From positions 119,245 through 183,244 of the forward strand of contig JANQLK010000055.1 in the NCBI GenBank assembly GCA_028280615.1: 64,000 bases of DNA. The letters are read 5' to 3'. A program made the translations under genes and the position numbers. Positions 1-9,005 of this stretch are shown piece by piece. The stretch comes from Woeseiaceae bacterium (GTDB lineage: Bacteria; Pseudomonadota; Gammaproteobacteria; Steroidobacterales; Woeseiaceae). The first letter of the stretch is position 1. The number at the start of each line of letters is the position of its first letter. Under the pieces are notes generated by a model, which was given only the letters and a program-made list of their open reading frames with translations, did no database searches and was not told the origin of the DNA.

Positions 1-273
1 GAGGCCACGCTGACGCGCATCGCCGAGATGACGGGCGGTCGATATTTTCGCGCGCGCGACACGGCTGCGCTGCAGGACATCTACCGGCTGGTCGACGAAC
101 TCGAGCCCGTCGAGGAGCCCGAAGCCGGGTTCAGACCCGTGCGCTCGCTCTATCACCTGCCGCTCGCCGGCAGTTTTGTGCTGGCCGCATTCATGTGCCT
201 GCTCGCCCTGGCTGCGCCGCTTGCCAAGCGGCGCAGCCGGACCATTCGCGAGGCCGACGGTCATGCTGGCTGA
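1..273 (+). CDS. BatA-like von Willebrand factor A protein, C-terminal fragment
   Basis: The 5' end lies outside the window; the frame is open from base 1 and stops at 271-273. The visible 90 residues hold the end of a VWA domain (motif MTGGRYFRARD, typical of the last helix of BatA/BatB proteins), a linker rich in Glu and Pro, and one membrane helix (about residues 51-72) followed by a basic tail. The next gene is a second VWA protein whose ATG overlaps this stop region by 11 bases, and BatD follows, so this is most likely BatA of a MoxR-associated bat operon. Such proteins sit in the inner membrane with the VWA domain in the periplasm. The metal-binding motif is not visible because the gene is cut. 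Confidence 0.8.
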   Translation, partial: EATLTRIAEMTGGRYFRARDTAALQDIYRLVDELEPVEEPEAGFRPVRSLYHLPLAGSFVLAAFMCLLALAAPLAKRRSRTIREADGHAG

Positions 274-2056
274 GTTTCGATTCTTGAGGCCGGAGTGGCT
301 CGTCGCGCTGCCGTTCGTGATCGGCCTTGCCGTGTACTTCGCTCGCCGGCGGTTCGGTTCGGGGAGCTGGGAGACGGTCGTGTCGCCGGCGCTCGCACCC
401 TACGTTCTGTCGCGGTCGCGCGGCCGGTCGTCGGACCGGCGCTGGCTGCTGTTCGGGCTGGTCGGCGTCCTCGCCACGCTCGCGCTCGCCGGCCCGGCCT
501 GGGAGCGCATCGAGCAGCCCGTGTTCCGTTCCGACCAGGCGCTCGTCGTGGCGCTCGACCTGTCACGCTCGATGGACGCCCAGGACATTTCCCCGAGCCG
601 GCTGGCCCGCGCGCGGCTCAAGATCCTGGATCTGCTCGATCGCCGCGAATCCGGGCAGACCGCGTTGATCGTGTACTCCGCGAACGCGTTCACCGTGACC
701 CCGCTGACGACCGACACTGACACGGTCCGGCAACTCGTCAACAGTCTCGACACGAACATCATGCCGAGCCGCGGCAGCTACCCCGTAGCCGCCATAAACA
801 AGGGCCGGCAGCTGCTCGAGCAGGCCGCAGTCAGCTCTGGCGAGGTGCTGCTCGTAACGGACGGCGGTTCCTCGCCGGCGGCGGAACGGCTTGCCGGGGA
901 TCTGCGCGACAAGGGTTTCAGCCTGTCGGTGCTCGGTGTCGGTACTCGCGACGGCGCGCCGATTCCGCGCGCGGGCGGCGGCTTTGTGACCGACAATCGC
1001 GGCAAGATGGCCGTGCCGCGGCTCGAGGAGCGTTCGCTTCGCGGCCTGGCGGCCGCGGGCGGGGGCCGCTACGCCTCCCTGACCGTGGACAATCGCGATC
1101 TCGACACGCTGCTGTCCGGCGAGTCGGCCGGTGCAGGCGCAGCTGGCGGCGACAACCAGGCGACCGACCAGTGGCAGGAGGAGGGCCCGTGGATCGTGCT
1201 GGCGATGCTGCCGCTGGTCGCGCTCGCGTTTCGCCGCGGCTGGTTGCTGGTCGTCGTGGTCATGCTCGTGCCGCTACCCGAGCCGGCCCATGCGTCGCTC
1301 TGGGACGACCTCTGGTTCAACCGGGATCAACAGGGCAGGCGCGCGCTCGAGGCGGGCGAGCCCGACCGCGCCGCCGAGCTGTTCGAGGACGGCGAGTGGC
1401 GTTCGGTGGCCGAGTACCGCGCGGGCGATTACGCGGGCAGTGCGTCCGGTTTTGCCGGGCGTGGCGATATGCGTAATCTGTACAACCTCGGCACCGCGCT
1501 TGCGCGCACCGGCGATTTCGACTCGGCCATCGAGGCCTATGACAATGTCCTCGAGACAGATCCCGATCACGCCGATGCGCGCTACAACCGCGACCTCCTG
1601 CTGGAGGCGAAGCAGCAGCAGGAGCAACAGCAGCAGGAGGGCGAACAGCAGGAGAGCGCCGACAGCGAGGGCCAGGGCGAGGAGTCGGAGGGCAACCCGG
1701 ATCCGAACCAGCAGTCCGACGCCCAGGGCCAGACCGACGGAGATTCCGAAGAGGGCGATCCGTCAGAGCGGCAAAACGAGGACGAGCAGGGAGATCTCGA
1801 GGCGCTTCAGGAAGAACTCGAACGCGCCGCGGAACAGCAGAATCAAGAGCCCGCCGAGCAGCAGCTGTCCGAAGCCGAGCTCGCGGAGCTCCGGCGCCAA
1901 CAGGCCGAGGAGCAGGCGATGGAACAGTGGCTCCGGCGCATCCCCAACGATCCGGGCGGTCTTTTGCGACGCAAGTTCCGCTACCAGTACCAGCGCATGG
2001 GCAAGGACCAGGACGGCAACAACCTGTGGCCGGATGACGAGGCGCAGCCATGGTGA
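263..2056 (+). CDS. BatB-BatC fusion: VWA domain plus TPR membrane protein
   Basis: 597 residues from ATG 263; an in-frame upstream ATG at 176 lies deep in the previous gene and was rejected. Order: N-terminal membrane helix (about 10-28), a second hydrophobic segment (about 62-82), a VWA domain with an intact MIDAS start (D99-L-S-R-S103), a strongly hydrophobic pair of helices (about 308-340), a TPR unit (YNLGTALARTGDFDSAIEAY, about 406-430), then a long Gln/Glu/Asp-rich low-complexity tail ending in a short basic segment. VWA plus TPR in one chain is the BatB/BatC type found in many gammaproteobacteria. The stop overlaps the batD start by 7 bases, so translation is probably coupled. The family is linked to envelope stress and aerotolerance; the exact function is unsettled. 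Confidence 0.88.
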   Translation: MLAEFRFLRPEWLVALPFVIGLAVYFARRRFGSGSWETVVSPALAPYVLSRSRGRSSDRRWLLFGLVGVLATLALAGPAWERIEQPVFRSDQALVVALDLSRSMDAQDISPSRLARARLKILDLLDRRESGQTALIVYSANAFTVTPLTTDTDTVRQLVNSLDTNIMPSRGSYPVAAINKGRQLLEQAAVSSGEVLLVTDGGSSPAAERLAGDLRDKGFSLSVLGVGTRDGAPIPRAGGGFVTDNRGKMAVPRLEERSLRGLAAAGGGRYASLTVDNRDLDTLLSGESAGAGAAGGDNQATDQWQEEGPWIVLAMLPLVALAFRRGWLLVVVVMLVPLPEPAHASLWDDLWFNRDQQGRRALEAGEPDRAAELFEDGEWRSVAEYRAGDYAGSASGFAGRGDMRNLYNLGTALARTGDFDSAIEAYDNVLETDPDHADARYNRDLLLEAKQQQEQQQQEGEQQESADSEGQGEESEGNPDPNQQSDAQGQTDGDSEEGDPSERQNEDEQGDLEALQEELERAAEQQNQEPAEQQLSEAELAELRRQQAEEQAMEQWLRRIPNDPGGLLRRKFRYQYQRMGKDQDGNNLWPDDEAQPW

Positions 2057-3723
2057 TCAAGAGTTTTCGACTGATCTCGACCATGCTCGCCTGCCTCATG
2101 GCGGGTGCCGCACACTCGGCTGTTGTCGCGAGCGTCGATCGCGACCGCGTCGAACAGAACGAGTCGTTCACGCTCGAGCTGCGCGTCGACTCGAACGCTG
2201 ATCTCAACCCCGATCTCGCGGTGCTCGAGGCGGATTTCTTCATAGGCCAGACCAGTCATCTGAGCAATACTTCGATCATCAACGGCAAAATCAGCCGCAG
2301 CAAAACCTGGCAGATTTCGCTGATGGCGCGCCGCGCGGGCCAGCTCACGATTCCGCCGATCACCGTGGGCGGCGAACAGAGCAACCCGGTCACGATCACC
2401 GTGAGCGAGCCGACGGCGCAGCCGCCCGGCGAGGCCGACGTTTACATCACCGCGGAGGTCGACACGAGCGAGACCTTCGTCCAGGCGCAGATCCTGTACA
2501 CGATCAAGATCTACCGCGCCGTCGCGACGCGGCAGCCCGCGCTGCGTGAGCCGACCTTCGGCGGCGCGGAAGTGCTCGTGGAAGTTGCCGGCGACGAGCA
2601 GAGCTACGAGGCCGTGATCAACGGCCGCGCCTACAACGTCGTCGAGCGTTCCTTCGCCGTCTTCCCCCAGGAGAGCGGCGAGGTCAGCATCTCGCCGGCG
2701 CGCTTCGAGGCGCGCGTGCTGCGCAACGGTCGCATCACGGGCCGCAAGGTGTTCCAGTCAGACGCGCAGACCGTCACGGTCAACCCGATCCCGGCGCCGC
2801 CGGCCGACTACCTCGATGCCGCCTGGCTACCGGCGCGCGACGTCCAGCTCAGCGACAGCTGGTCGCGCGAGCCCGATCGGCTGCGCGCAGGCGAACCGAT
2901 TTCGCGCACGATCACGATCAGCGCGCTGGGCCAGCTCGAAACCCAGATCCCCGTCAACGAGCCGCCGACCGTGGATGGCGTCAACGTCTATCCCGACAAG
3001 CCCGCGCTGGACCGGCGTTTCGAATCGGGCGGCATCCGCGGCATTCGCCGTGACCAGTACGCGATGATCGCGAACGTCGCGGGCGATCTCGAACTGCCGG
3101 CCGTCGAACTGCCGTGGTGGGACATCGACACGAGCGAGTGGCGAGTCGCCCGGCTTCCCGCGCGGCAGGTCGCGATCATGCCGAGCCTGGATGCGGAGCC
3201 GCCGGCGCCGGCGCCCGTGCCCGTGATCGAAGAGGAGGCCGCGGCGCCCGAGCCGGCCGCGTCGCCGGCGGCGCCGTTCTGGAAACTCGTTGCGCAGATT
3301 CTCGCCATCCTGTGGTTCATGACGCTGGTCGGCTGGTGGTGGTCGACTCGACCGACGCGCGACCAGAAAGCGCCCGCGCCCGTGCCGTTGCACAAACGCC
3401 AGGCCGCGGCGCTAAAGACCGCGCGCAAGGCGGCCATCGAGGGCGACGCAGAGGCCCTCAAGTCGGCGCTGTTCGAGTGGGCACGCCTCCAATGGCCCGA
3501 CGGCGCGCCACGCAGCCTCGGCGAACTCGCCAACCGCGTGAGTGCGCCACTGTCAGACGAACTCCGCAGCTTGTCCGGAGCGAGCTACGGCAAAGGCGAT
3601 CGTGACTGGGACGGCGCGGCGCTCGCGAAGGCGTTGCGCTCGTTCACGGTCGCCGATCCGCGGTCGGCCCGCGGGGCGGGCGAGCTCCTGCCGCCGCTGA
3701 TGCCCGAGTCGGCGCGCGGCTGA
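2050..3723 (+). CDS. BatD family protein
   Basis: 557 residues starting at ATG 2050, overlapping the previous stop. An N-terminal signal peptide (cleavage likely after AGAAHSA) leads into a large periplasmic beta-rich region of the BatD/oxygen-tolerance family, including the early block RVEQNESFTLEL. A Pro/Ala-rich linker precedes one membrane helix (about residues 410-432) and a helical cytoplasmic tail of about 120 residues. It is the third gene of the bat operon and is expected to act with the VWA partners at the inner membrane. The stop at 3721-3723 is followed by a 94-base gap before the next gene, so the operon may end here, but I see no clear terminator. Confidence 0.88.
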   Translation: MVIKSFRLISTMLACLMAGAAHSAVVASVDRDRVEQNESFTLELRVDSNADLNPDLAVLEADFFIGQTSHLSNTSIINGKISRSKTWQISLMARRAGQLTIPPITVGGEQSNPVTITVSEPTAQPPGEADVYITAEVDTSETFVQAQILYTIKIYRAVATRQPALREPTFGGAEVLVEVAGDEQSYEAVINGRAYNVVERSFAVFPQESGEVSISPARFEARVLRNGRITGRKVFQSDAQTVTVNPIPAPPADYLDAAWLPARDVQLSDSWSREPDRLRAGEPISRTITISALGQLETQIPVNEPPTVDGVNVYPDKPALDRRFESGGIRGIRRDQYAMIANVAGDLELPAVELPWWDIDTSEWRVARLPARQVAIMPSLDAEPPAPAPVPVIEEEAAAPEPAASPAAPFWKLVAQILAILWFMTLVGWWWSTRPTRDQKAPAPVPLHKRQAAALKTARKAAIEGDAEALKSALFEWARLQWPDGAPRSLGELANRVSAPLSDELRSLSGASYGKGDRDWDGAALAKALRSFTVADPRSARGAGELLPPLMPESARG

Positions 3724-3817
3724 CCGGCTGTCGCACGGCCGCCCGTGGAATTCCGGCGACCGGGCGCGGTCTCAATGACTATCGTCGGGTGTTCCCGGCC
3801 CGGCCGGAGGCGAGACA

Positions 3818-4705
3818 ATGGACGCACGCAGGCTGACTTTGATCGCTGTCGCTTTAGGTGGCGTCGGAGCCGGCGTCGCGGCTACGACATTCGTGGGTGG
3901 CGGCGGGTCGACACGGATGGATACGGCGTTGTCGATGCCCCAGCCCGGTGCGGCGGCCCTGGCCGCAGACGATGCCGAGCACCTTGCGCACATTGTCGAC
4001 TCGCTCGTGACATTGCTCGACGAAGAGATTCGCGAACGCAACCTCATGGCCGAGGAGATTCGCGAGCTTCGAGCCGAAGTGGAACGTCTTCAGGGAGTAT
4101 CGGCAATCGGCAGTGTGGCCGTCGCCAACAGCGCGCCGGTTTCCGCGCAAGCTGTCGAACTGCGCCGGTCACGGCGGGTGCCGCAAAGCCAGCGGGAGCG
4201 GCTTCTCGCTGCCGGATTCACCGAGCGTGATACGGAGGCCATCGAGCGCCGCGCGGCCGAGGCGACGATGGAACGAATGATGCTCGACGACCGCGCACTC
4301 CGGGAGGGCTGGGCGAACACGCCGCGCTACTTCGAGGAGATGCGGACCATCGAATCGGAACAGGCGCGGATTCGAAACTACCTCGGCGACGACGCCTACG
4401 ACCGGTACCTGTTCGCCAGCGGCAACCCGAATCGGCTCAGCGTGGCGTCGGTCGTACCCACCTCACCGGCCGAGCAGGCCGGCCTCGAGCCCGGGGACAT
4501 ACTGCTCAGCTACGGCGATCAGCGGCTCTTCGACAACCGTCAGCTTCGCGAACTGCGCAGCGCCGGTCAGCCGGGCGAGTCGGTGACGGTGGAAGTCATG
4601 CGTGACGGCAGAGCCATGGAAATAACGATTCCACGCGGACCGATCGGCATACAGATCAATACGACGATCGTGAACCCTGAAGAGGGCGGGCCGGCTCGGG
4701 AATAG
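3818..4705 (+). CDS. membrane-anchored PDZ domain protein
   Basis: 295 residues. The start ATG 3818 has a good ribosome binding site, GGAGG at 3806-3810. An N-terminal hydrophobic segment (about 6-25) should anchor or export the protein. A helical, charged stretch (about 50-90) looks coiled-coil. The C-terminus (about 205-285) is a PDZ domain with the blocks SPAEQAGLEPGDILLSYGD and GESVTVEVMRDG. No protease catalytic motif is present, so this is a PDZ scaffold or peptide-binding protein rather than a DegP/RseP enzyme. The partner is unknown. It ends 6 bases before the convergent glyoxalase gene. Confidence 0.75.
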   Translation: MDARRLTLIAVALGGVGAGVAATTFVGGGGSTRMDTALSMPQPGAAALAADDAEHLAHIVDSLVTLLDEEIRERNLMAEEIRELRAEVERLQGVSAIGSVAVANSAPVSAQAVELRRSRRVPQSQRERLLAAGFTERDTEAIERRAAEATMERMMLDDRALREGWANTPRYFEEMRTIESEQARIRNYLGDDAYDRYLFASGNPNRLSVASVVPTSPAEQAGLEPGDILLSYGDQRLFDNRQLRELRSAGQPGESVTVEVMRDGRAMEITIPRGPIGIQINTTIVNPEEGGPARE

Positions 4706-4711
4706 CCGCGG

Positions 4712-5131
4712 CTACCAGTGCCCGCTGTTGGGCATGGAGGCCCAGGGTTCCTCCGGCGGCCTGGCATCGCCTTTCTGCAGGAGTTCGATCGAAATGTTGT
4801 CGGGCGATCGCACGAAGGCCATGTGGCCGTCACGCGGCGGCCGGTTGATCGTGACGCCCATATCGGAGAGATGCCGGCAGGTGGCGTAGATGTCGTCGAC
4901 GAGGTAGGCCAGGTGGCCGAAGTTGCGGCTCTCGCCGTACTCTTCGGCGTCCCAGTTGTGAGTGAGTTCGACCTGCGCCTCCTCCTGACCCGGCGCCGCG
5001 AGAAACACGAGCGTGAATCGACCCTGCTCGTTGTCGCGGCGCGACAGTTCCACGAGCCCGAGGCCCTTGCAGTAGAAATCCAAAGAGGCGTCGATATCGG
5101 TGACGCGCACCATCGTGTGCAGGTATTTCAT
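4712..5131 (-). CDS. gloA: lactoylglutathione lyase (glyoxalase I family)
   Basis: 139 residues from ATG 5131 (MKYLHTMVRVTDIDASLDFY). The longer frame to 5269 adds a non-conserved leader that runs into the neighbour and was rejected. A vicinal-oxygen-chelate fold is clear: His5 in the first strand, FTLVFLAAPG, ELTHNWD, a second metal His in NFGHLAYLVDD and a late Glu in SIELLQKG, the usual glyoxalase I metal ligands (H, E, H, E). It isomerises the methylglyoxal-glutathione hemithioacetal to S-lactoylglutathione in the cytosol. It diverges from a HAD phosphatase gene. Confidence 0.88.
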   Translation of the reverse strand: MKYLHTMVRVTDIDASLDFYCKGLGLVELSRRDNEQGRFTLVFLAAPGQEEAQVELTHNWDAEEYGESRNFGHLAYLVDDIYATCRHLSDMGVTINRPPRDGHMAFVRSPDNISIELLQKGDARPPEEPWASMPNSGHW

Positions 5132-5204
5132 GCGATTCGTCCGGTTGAATTGCGTCGCGAGTCGAGCCCACAATGGTCCGCTATTGATTCTCACTGGGCA
5201 AGCC

Positions 5205-5897
5205 TTGGCCGCCATCCGTGCAATAACGCTCGACCTCGACGACACGCTCTGGGATACCCCGCCCGTCATTCGCCGCGCGGAGCGGGCATTGAGGGACTGG
5301 CTCGCGGAGCACTATCCGCGCACGATGCAGCGTTTTCCGGCGCCGAAGGTCTACGAACTCCGCCAGGCCGTCATGGCCGACTATCCCGACCGGGTGCATG
5401 ACCTCACGTTTTTGCGGCAGGAAGTCATCCGCCGCATGGGCGTGGCGGCCGGCTACGCGTCGATCGATGTGGCGGCCGCATTCGAAGTATTCGACCGTGA
5501 GCGCAACAGCCTCGAGCTGTTCGCCGACGTCAGGCCCGCACTCACGTCGCTGAAACAGCGCTACCGCCTGGTTGCGCTGACCAACGGCAACGCGCGACTC
5601 GATCGGATCGGAATAGACGACCTGTTCGACGACTACGTTTCGGCGCGCTCGGCCGGAGCCGCGAAACCCGCGCCGCGTATTTTCGACGCCGGTGTCGAAG
5701 CCGGCGGCGCGGCGCCTTCAGAGACTCTGCACGTTGGCGATCATCCCGAACTCGACGTGCATGGAGCGCGGCTGGCCGGCTTGCGGGCGGCCTGGATCAA
5801 TAGGATCGGCGCGGTGTGGCCCGACCACCTGGACCCGCCGGACAGCGTCTGCGAGAGTCTCGCCGATCTCGACCGGCAACTATCGGCGAACGACTGA
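5205..5897 (+). CDS. HAD-superfamily phosphatase, YigB-like
   Basis: About 230 residues if TTG 5205 is used (AAIRAITLDLDDTLWD). The open frame extends upstream to 5100 but that part overlaps the divergent glyoxalase start and lacks family similarity. HAD motif I is DLDDTLWD, motif II is LTNGN, a Lys follows in GAAKPAPRIF, and motif IV is HVGDHPELDVHGA. The cap insert and the AWINR ending resemble YigB-type HAD-IA enzymes, which dephosphorylate small metabolites such as FMN. The substrate cannot be read from sequence. It precedes an alpha/beta hydrolase gene by 9 bases and may be co-transcribed with it. Confidence 0.8.
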   Translation: MAAIRAITLDLDDTLWDTPPVIRRAERALRDWLAEHYPRTMQRFPAPKVYELRQAVMADYPDRVHDLTFLRQEVIRRMGVAAGYASIDVAAAFEVFDRERNSLELFADVRPALTSLKQRYRLVALTNGNARLDRIGIDDLFDDYVSARSAGAAKPAPRIFDAGVEAGGAAPSETLHVGDHPELDVHGARLAGLRAAWINRIGAVWPDHLDPPDSVCESLADLDRQLSAND

Positions 5898-5906
5898 GCC
5901 CTGCCG

Positions 5907-6818
5907 ATGTCCGCACCGGTCGAACCGCTCATACTCTACGTGCCGGGCCTGCTGCCGAAGCCTCCCGCCGACCTGCATCGCGACGCGTTGAAACGCTGCC
6001 TCGTCAGCGGCGTGCGTATAGGCGACGCAACGGTCGCGGCCGAGATCGAGGCCAGCGATCACGCCTTCGACCTCATCGCCTGGACCTACGACTTTTACGG
6101 CGAGCATCGCGATTACGCCATCGACGCGACCGCCGTCGACGACGTCGTGGATACGCGGCGCGCGAGGCCCGTCGATATTGCCGAGGCTACGTCGTGGCAG
6201 CGGCGGGCGACGCGCTGGCTTTACCACCTGGGCGACCGGCTGCCGTTTCTGATCCCGCATCTCGCGAACGAGAAGATGGTCATCCACATGAACGACCTCC
6301 GGCGCTACAACCGGGACATCAACGGGATCGCCGAGCACACGCGGGAGATGCTGAAACTGCCGCTTCGAGCCGCCCGGGCGGCACGCCGGCCGGTGCTGCT
6401 CGTCGCACACAGCATGGGATCGGTAATCGCCTACGAGGCGCTATGGGAGATGACCCATGAACATCGCGACGACTTCGAGCTCGATACGCTGCTCACGATG
6501 GGAAGCCCGCTCGGCCAGGCCTACGTGCAGCGGCGGCTTCGCGGACGCGATCGCGAAGGCCGCGACCGCTACCCGCACAACGTTCGCCGCTGGCTGAACG
6601 TTGCGGCCATGGGCGACCTGACCGCGATCGATCCGACGCTCGCCAATGACTACGGCGAGATGCTCGAGCTGGGCCTCGTCGACACGATCGACGACCGGCT
6701 CGTATTCAATTTCTTCAGGCTCGACGGCGAGCTCAACGTGCACGCCGAGTACGGCTACTTTGCCAATGAAAAGACCGGTGAGCTAATCGCCGAATGGTGG
6801 CGCTCGGTCAGGTCCTGA
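5907..6818 (+). CDS. alpha/beta hydrolase, lipase-like
   Basis: 303 residues from ATG 5907, 9 bases after the HAD gene. It begins with a strand and oxyanion-loop region (LILYVPGLLPKPP) and carries the nucleophile elbow V-A-H-S-M-G-S (Ser about 170), followed by TMGSPLGQAYVQRRL. A candidate acid and a late His (NVHAEYGYF) complete a likely Ser-Asp-His triad. No signal peptide is seen, so it is probably cytosolic. The family includes lipases and esterases; the substrate is unknown. It converges on the OmpA-family gene with a 35-base gap. Confidence 0.7.
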   Translation: MSAPVEPLILYVPGLLPKPPADLHRDALKRCLVSGVRIGDATVAAEIEASDHAFDLIAWTYDFYGEHRDYAIDATAVDDVVDTRRARPVDIAEATSWQRRATRWLYHLGDRLPFLIPHLANEKMVIHMNDLRRYNRDINGIAEHTREMLKLPLRAARAARRPVLLVAHSMGSVIAYEALWEMTHEHRDDFELDTLLTMGSPLGQAYVQRRLRGRDREGRDRYPHNVRRWLNVAAMGDLTAIDPTLANDYGEMLELGLVDTIDDRLVFNFFRLDGELNVHAEYGYFANEKTGELIAEWWRSVRS

Positions 6819-6853
6819 CGACGACGGATCCAGGTCAGCGTCGCAACGCACCG

Positions 6854-8338
6854 TCAGCCGTCCAGGTTCGGCTTGATGACGATGTCGATGCGGCGATTCT
6901 TCGCTCTGCCGGACGCCGTTTCGTTGCTCGCCACGGGCCGCGTCTCGCCGTAGCCGGTCGCGATCAGGCGATAGGTCGGGATTCGCATGGCGTTGATCAT
7001 GTACTGCTGCACCGACTCGGCGCGCTCCTGTGACAGCCGCTGGTTGCTATCGTCGCCGCCGTAGGCGTCGGTGTGGCCCTCGATCACGAGCTCACTTTGC
7101 GGGAAGACGTCGATTGCCTTCTCGACTTTGGCGAGCAGGTCGAAGTTCTGCGGCTGCAGCTGCGCCGCGCCGCTCGGAAACGACAGTCCGACGAGCCGCA
7201 GGATGATCGTGTCGCCCTGACGAAATACGCGCGCCTCGTCATCGGTGAACATCTTCTCGACCTGGGCGAACTGCTCCCGCACCCGGTTCTGTGCCTCGAG
7301 ACGCTGCACGAGCGCCGCGCGTTCCTCGGTCGCGCCGCCGAGTTGCTGGTCGAGGACGCGCAGCTCCTCTTCGAGATCGGCGAGCTGGACCCGGTCCTGC
7401 TCGCTTTCCTGCGTGAGGCGCTGGTTTTCCTTCAGCGCGTCGTCGATGAAGCTCACGAGATTGTCGGCGAGCTCGTCCGGGCCGTTCTGCATGTCGGGCA
7501 GGACATCGGCCGCGGCGGCTATCTCGGTCAGCGGGGCCTCCCAGGACAGAATCAGCTCCTCGGTCGTCATGTCGCGGTCGCGCACCCGGCGGATGACCTC
7601 GGAGAGGTAGATCGCGTGCTTGACCTCGTAATTCGCCTGGCGCGCGAGGCTGCGCGGCAGATCGGTGTCATAGCGGTTCTCGTTGAGCTCACGCTCGGCG
7701 TCGGCCAGCAGCTGCTTGGCTTTCTCGAGCGAGATCGGGGCGTAGCGGCCCACACGCGCCCGGTCCGCGTCGGCCAGCAGGCGGCGCGTCTCGCTCAGGT
7801 ACTGGGCCTTGATTGCGACGAGTTCGGCGTCGCGGTACAGGCCCGTGGCTTCGACGTCGCGGCGCTTCGACCCTTTGAGGTCGCCGCGCTCCAGAAGGCG
7901 AATGGCATCGCCGAATTTCCGCTGCGCCTCGGACCAGATTTCCGGGGCGAGGTCGGGCGCGCGCGCGTTGGCGGCGTCCTGGCGGCTCTTCATGACCTGT
8001 GCAAGCGCCATGTTGGCGAGTCGTGCCGTCTCGGCGGCCGCCTCGAAGTGCGTGGCAGCCTCGGCCGCATTCCTGCGGACCGATTCGATGTTGCGGCCGC
8101 GTGTGAGCGACTCCTCGGCGTCGGCGTACTCGGCCGCGCCGCGACTGTAGCTGCGCGGCGCAAGCAGCTCGGCATTCTGCGCGTCGGCGGCGGCGCGCGC
8201 CGCGTCGGCCTCACGGAACAGCGTGTCGCGTACTTCGTTTTGTGCCTGTCCGACCGGTGCCGCCAGGAGCAGCGCCGCGAGTAGACAGAGAGCGGAGAGG
8301 CTTGACGCCCCTCGGAGAGACTTCGCAATAGCGATCAT
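6854..8338 (-). CDS. OmpA family peptidoglycan-binding protein with helical repeats
   Basis: 494 residues from ATG 8338, which directly precedes a signal peptide (MIAIAKSLRGASS, then a Leu/Ala core ending PVGQAQ). ATG 8353 is a five-residue-longer alternative; the frame open to 8479 lacks export logic. The middle is long, Ala/Arg/Glu-rich and helical (DUF4398-like), with repeated blocks such as ANMALAQVMKSRQDAANAR. The C-terminal 120 residues are an OmpA-like domain with LVIEGHTDAYGGDDSNQRLS and the conserved GRAKNRRIDIVI. This domain binds peptidoglycan, so the protein should be periplasmic or tethered to the outer membrane. A 333-base AT-richer gap separates it from the divergent small gene at 8672. 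Confidence 0.85.
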   Translation of the reverse strand: MIAIAKSLRGASSLSALCLLAALLLAAPVGQAQNEVRDTLFREADAARAAADAQNAELLAPRSYSRGAAEYADAEESLTRGRNIESVRRNAAEAATHFEAAAETARLANMALAQVMKSRQDAANARAPDLAPEIWSEAQRKFGDAIRLLERGDLKGSKRRDVEATGLYRDAELVAIKAQYLSETRRLLADADRARVGRYAPISLEKAKQLLADAERELNENRYDTDLPRSLARQANYEVKHAIYLSEVIRRVRDRDMTTEELILSWEAPLTEIAAAADVLPDMQNGPDELADNLVSFIDDALKENQRLTQESEQDRVQLADLEEELRVLDQQLGGATEERAALVQRLEAQNRVREQFAQVEKMFTDDEARVFRQGDTIILRLVGLSFPSGAAQLQPQNFDLLAKVEKAIDVFPQSELVIEGHTDAYGGDDSNQRLSQERAESVQQYMINAMRIPTYRLIATGYGETRPVASNETASGRAKNRRIDIVIKPNLDG

Positions 8339-8671
8339 TCCGTTGGTTCCCATTAAAGACGGAGCCCAAGCCATGTGCCCAAGCCGCAGGCGTCCGCGAT
8401 AGACGTTACATATGACCCTACGCGTTAGTTTTGGGCGCCCGACCCGAAAAAACGGTGAAGCGCGCCGCAAAACGGACAAAAAAAGCGCGTAACCGGCCGT
8501 ATATTTTACCTTTTCCGCCGATATTCGCGCAAAGACTTGAGACCCGGGGGCCGTCGGAATTACCGTTTCGGGCTGTGACGGCGGTCACCGATTGCGAAAT
8601 GGTCCCCCGCGAAGCCGCGATTTGTGCTGTGGCTCACAGCAGGCCGGCCTCTCCATGGATACATTGACCCC
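8339..8671. other. 333-base divergent intergenic region
   Basis: No convincing gene is seen between the OmpA-family start and the small plus-strand gene. The region is less GC-rich than its surroundings and has several A-runs (8446-8452, 8478-8484), and a TATATTTTACC stretch near 8499. It probably holds the two divergent promoters, but I could not pair confident -35 and -10 boxes. Confidence 0.4.
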
Positions 8672-8869
8672 ATGTCCGCAAAGTACTACACGCAGTTCAT
8701 TCTCACGGATGCAGAATACCGCGGTGGCAGCGAGTTCAGCGGCGTGATTGAACTGAGCGAGCCGATGGACGGAGAGTCCGACCGGCGCGACATCGAGGCC
8801 ATACTGGCCCGGAATTTCGACCTGGAGTCGAACGAGGTGAAACTCGTAAGCTGGTCCAGGTTGCATTAG
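8672..8869 (+). CDS. small conserved-looking hypothetical protein
   Basis: 65 residues from ATG 8672 (MSAKYYTQFILTDAEYRGG). The open frame upstream to 8624 is less likely to be translated. The protein is acidic, has no signal peptide or membrane segment and matches no family I know. Its end is followed 46 bases later by a strong intrinsic terminator, which supports it being a real single-gene transcript. Function unknown. Confidence 0.55.
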   Translation: MSAKYYTQFILTDAEYRGGSEFSGVIELSEPMDGESDRRDIEAILARNFDLESNEVKLVSWSRLH

Positions 8870-8915
8870 GAAGCGGTCTGAACACTTCTGGCGCACTACA
8901 GGTTCCCCCTGATTC

Positions 8916-8943
8916 TCCCGGCCCTTAGCGCCGGGATTTTTTT
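8916..8943 (+). terminator. intrinsic terminator after the 65-residue gene
   Basis: A perfect 7-bp stem (TCCCGGC at 8916-8922 with GCCGGGA at 8930-8936) with a 7-base loop is followed by seven T residues (8937-8943). It should stop transcription before lipA. Confidence 0.85.
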
Positions 8944-9005
8944 GCATCGCGTTCGCGGTATGCGAAAATGCGCGGCTCTTTCCTCTACCCGGCTCCCCTC
9001 AAAGC

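Noticed and set aside
7073..8284. 403-codon plus-strand open frame opposite the OmpA-family gene
   Set aside because: Shadow; the minus-strand protein has a signal peptide and OmpA motifs.
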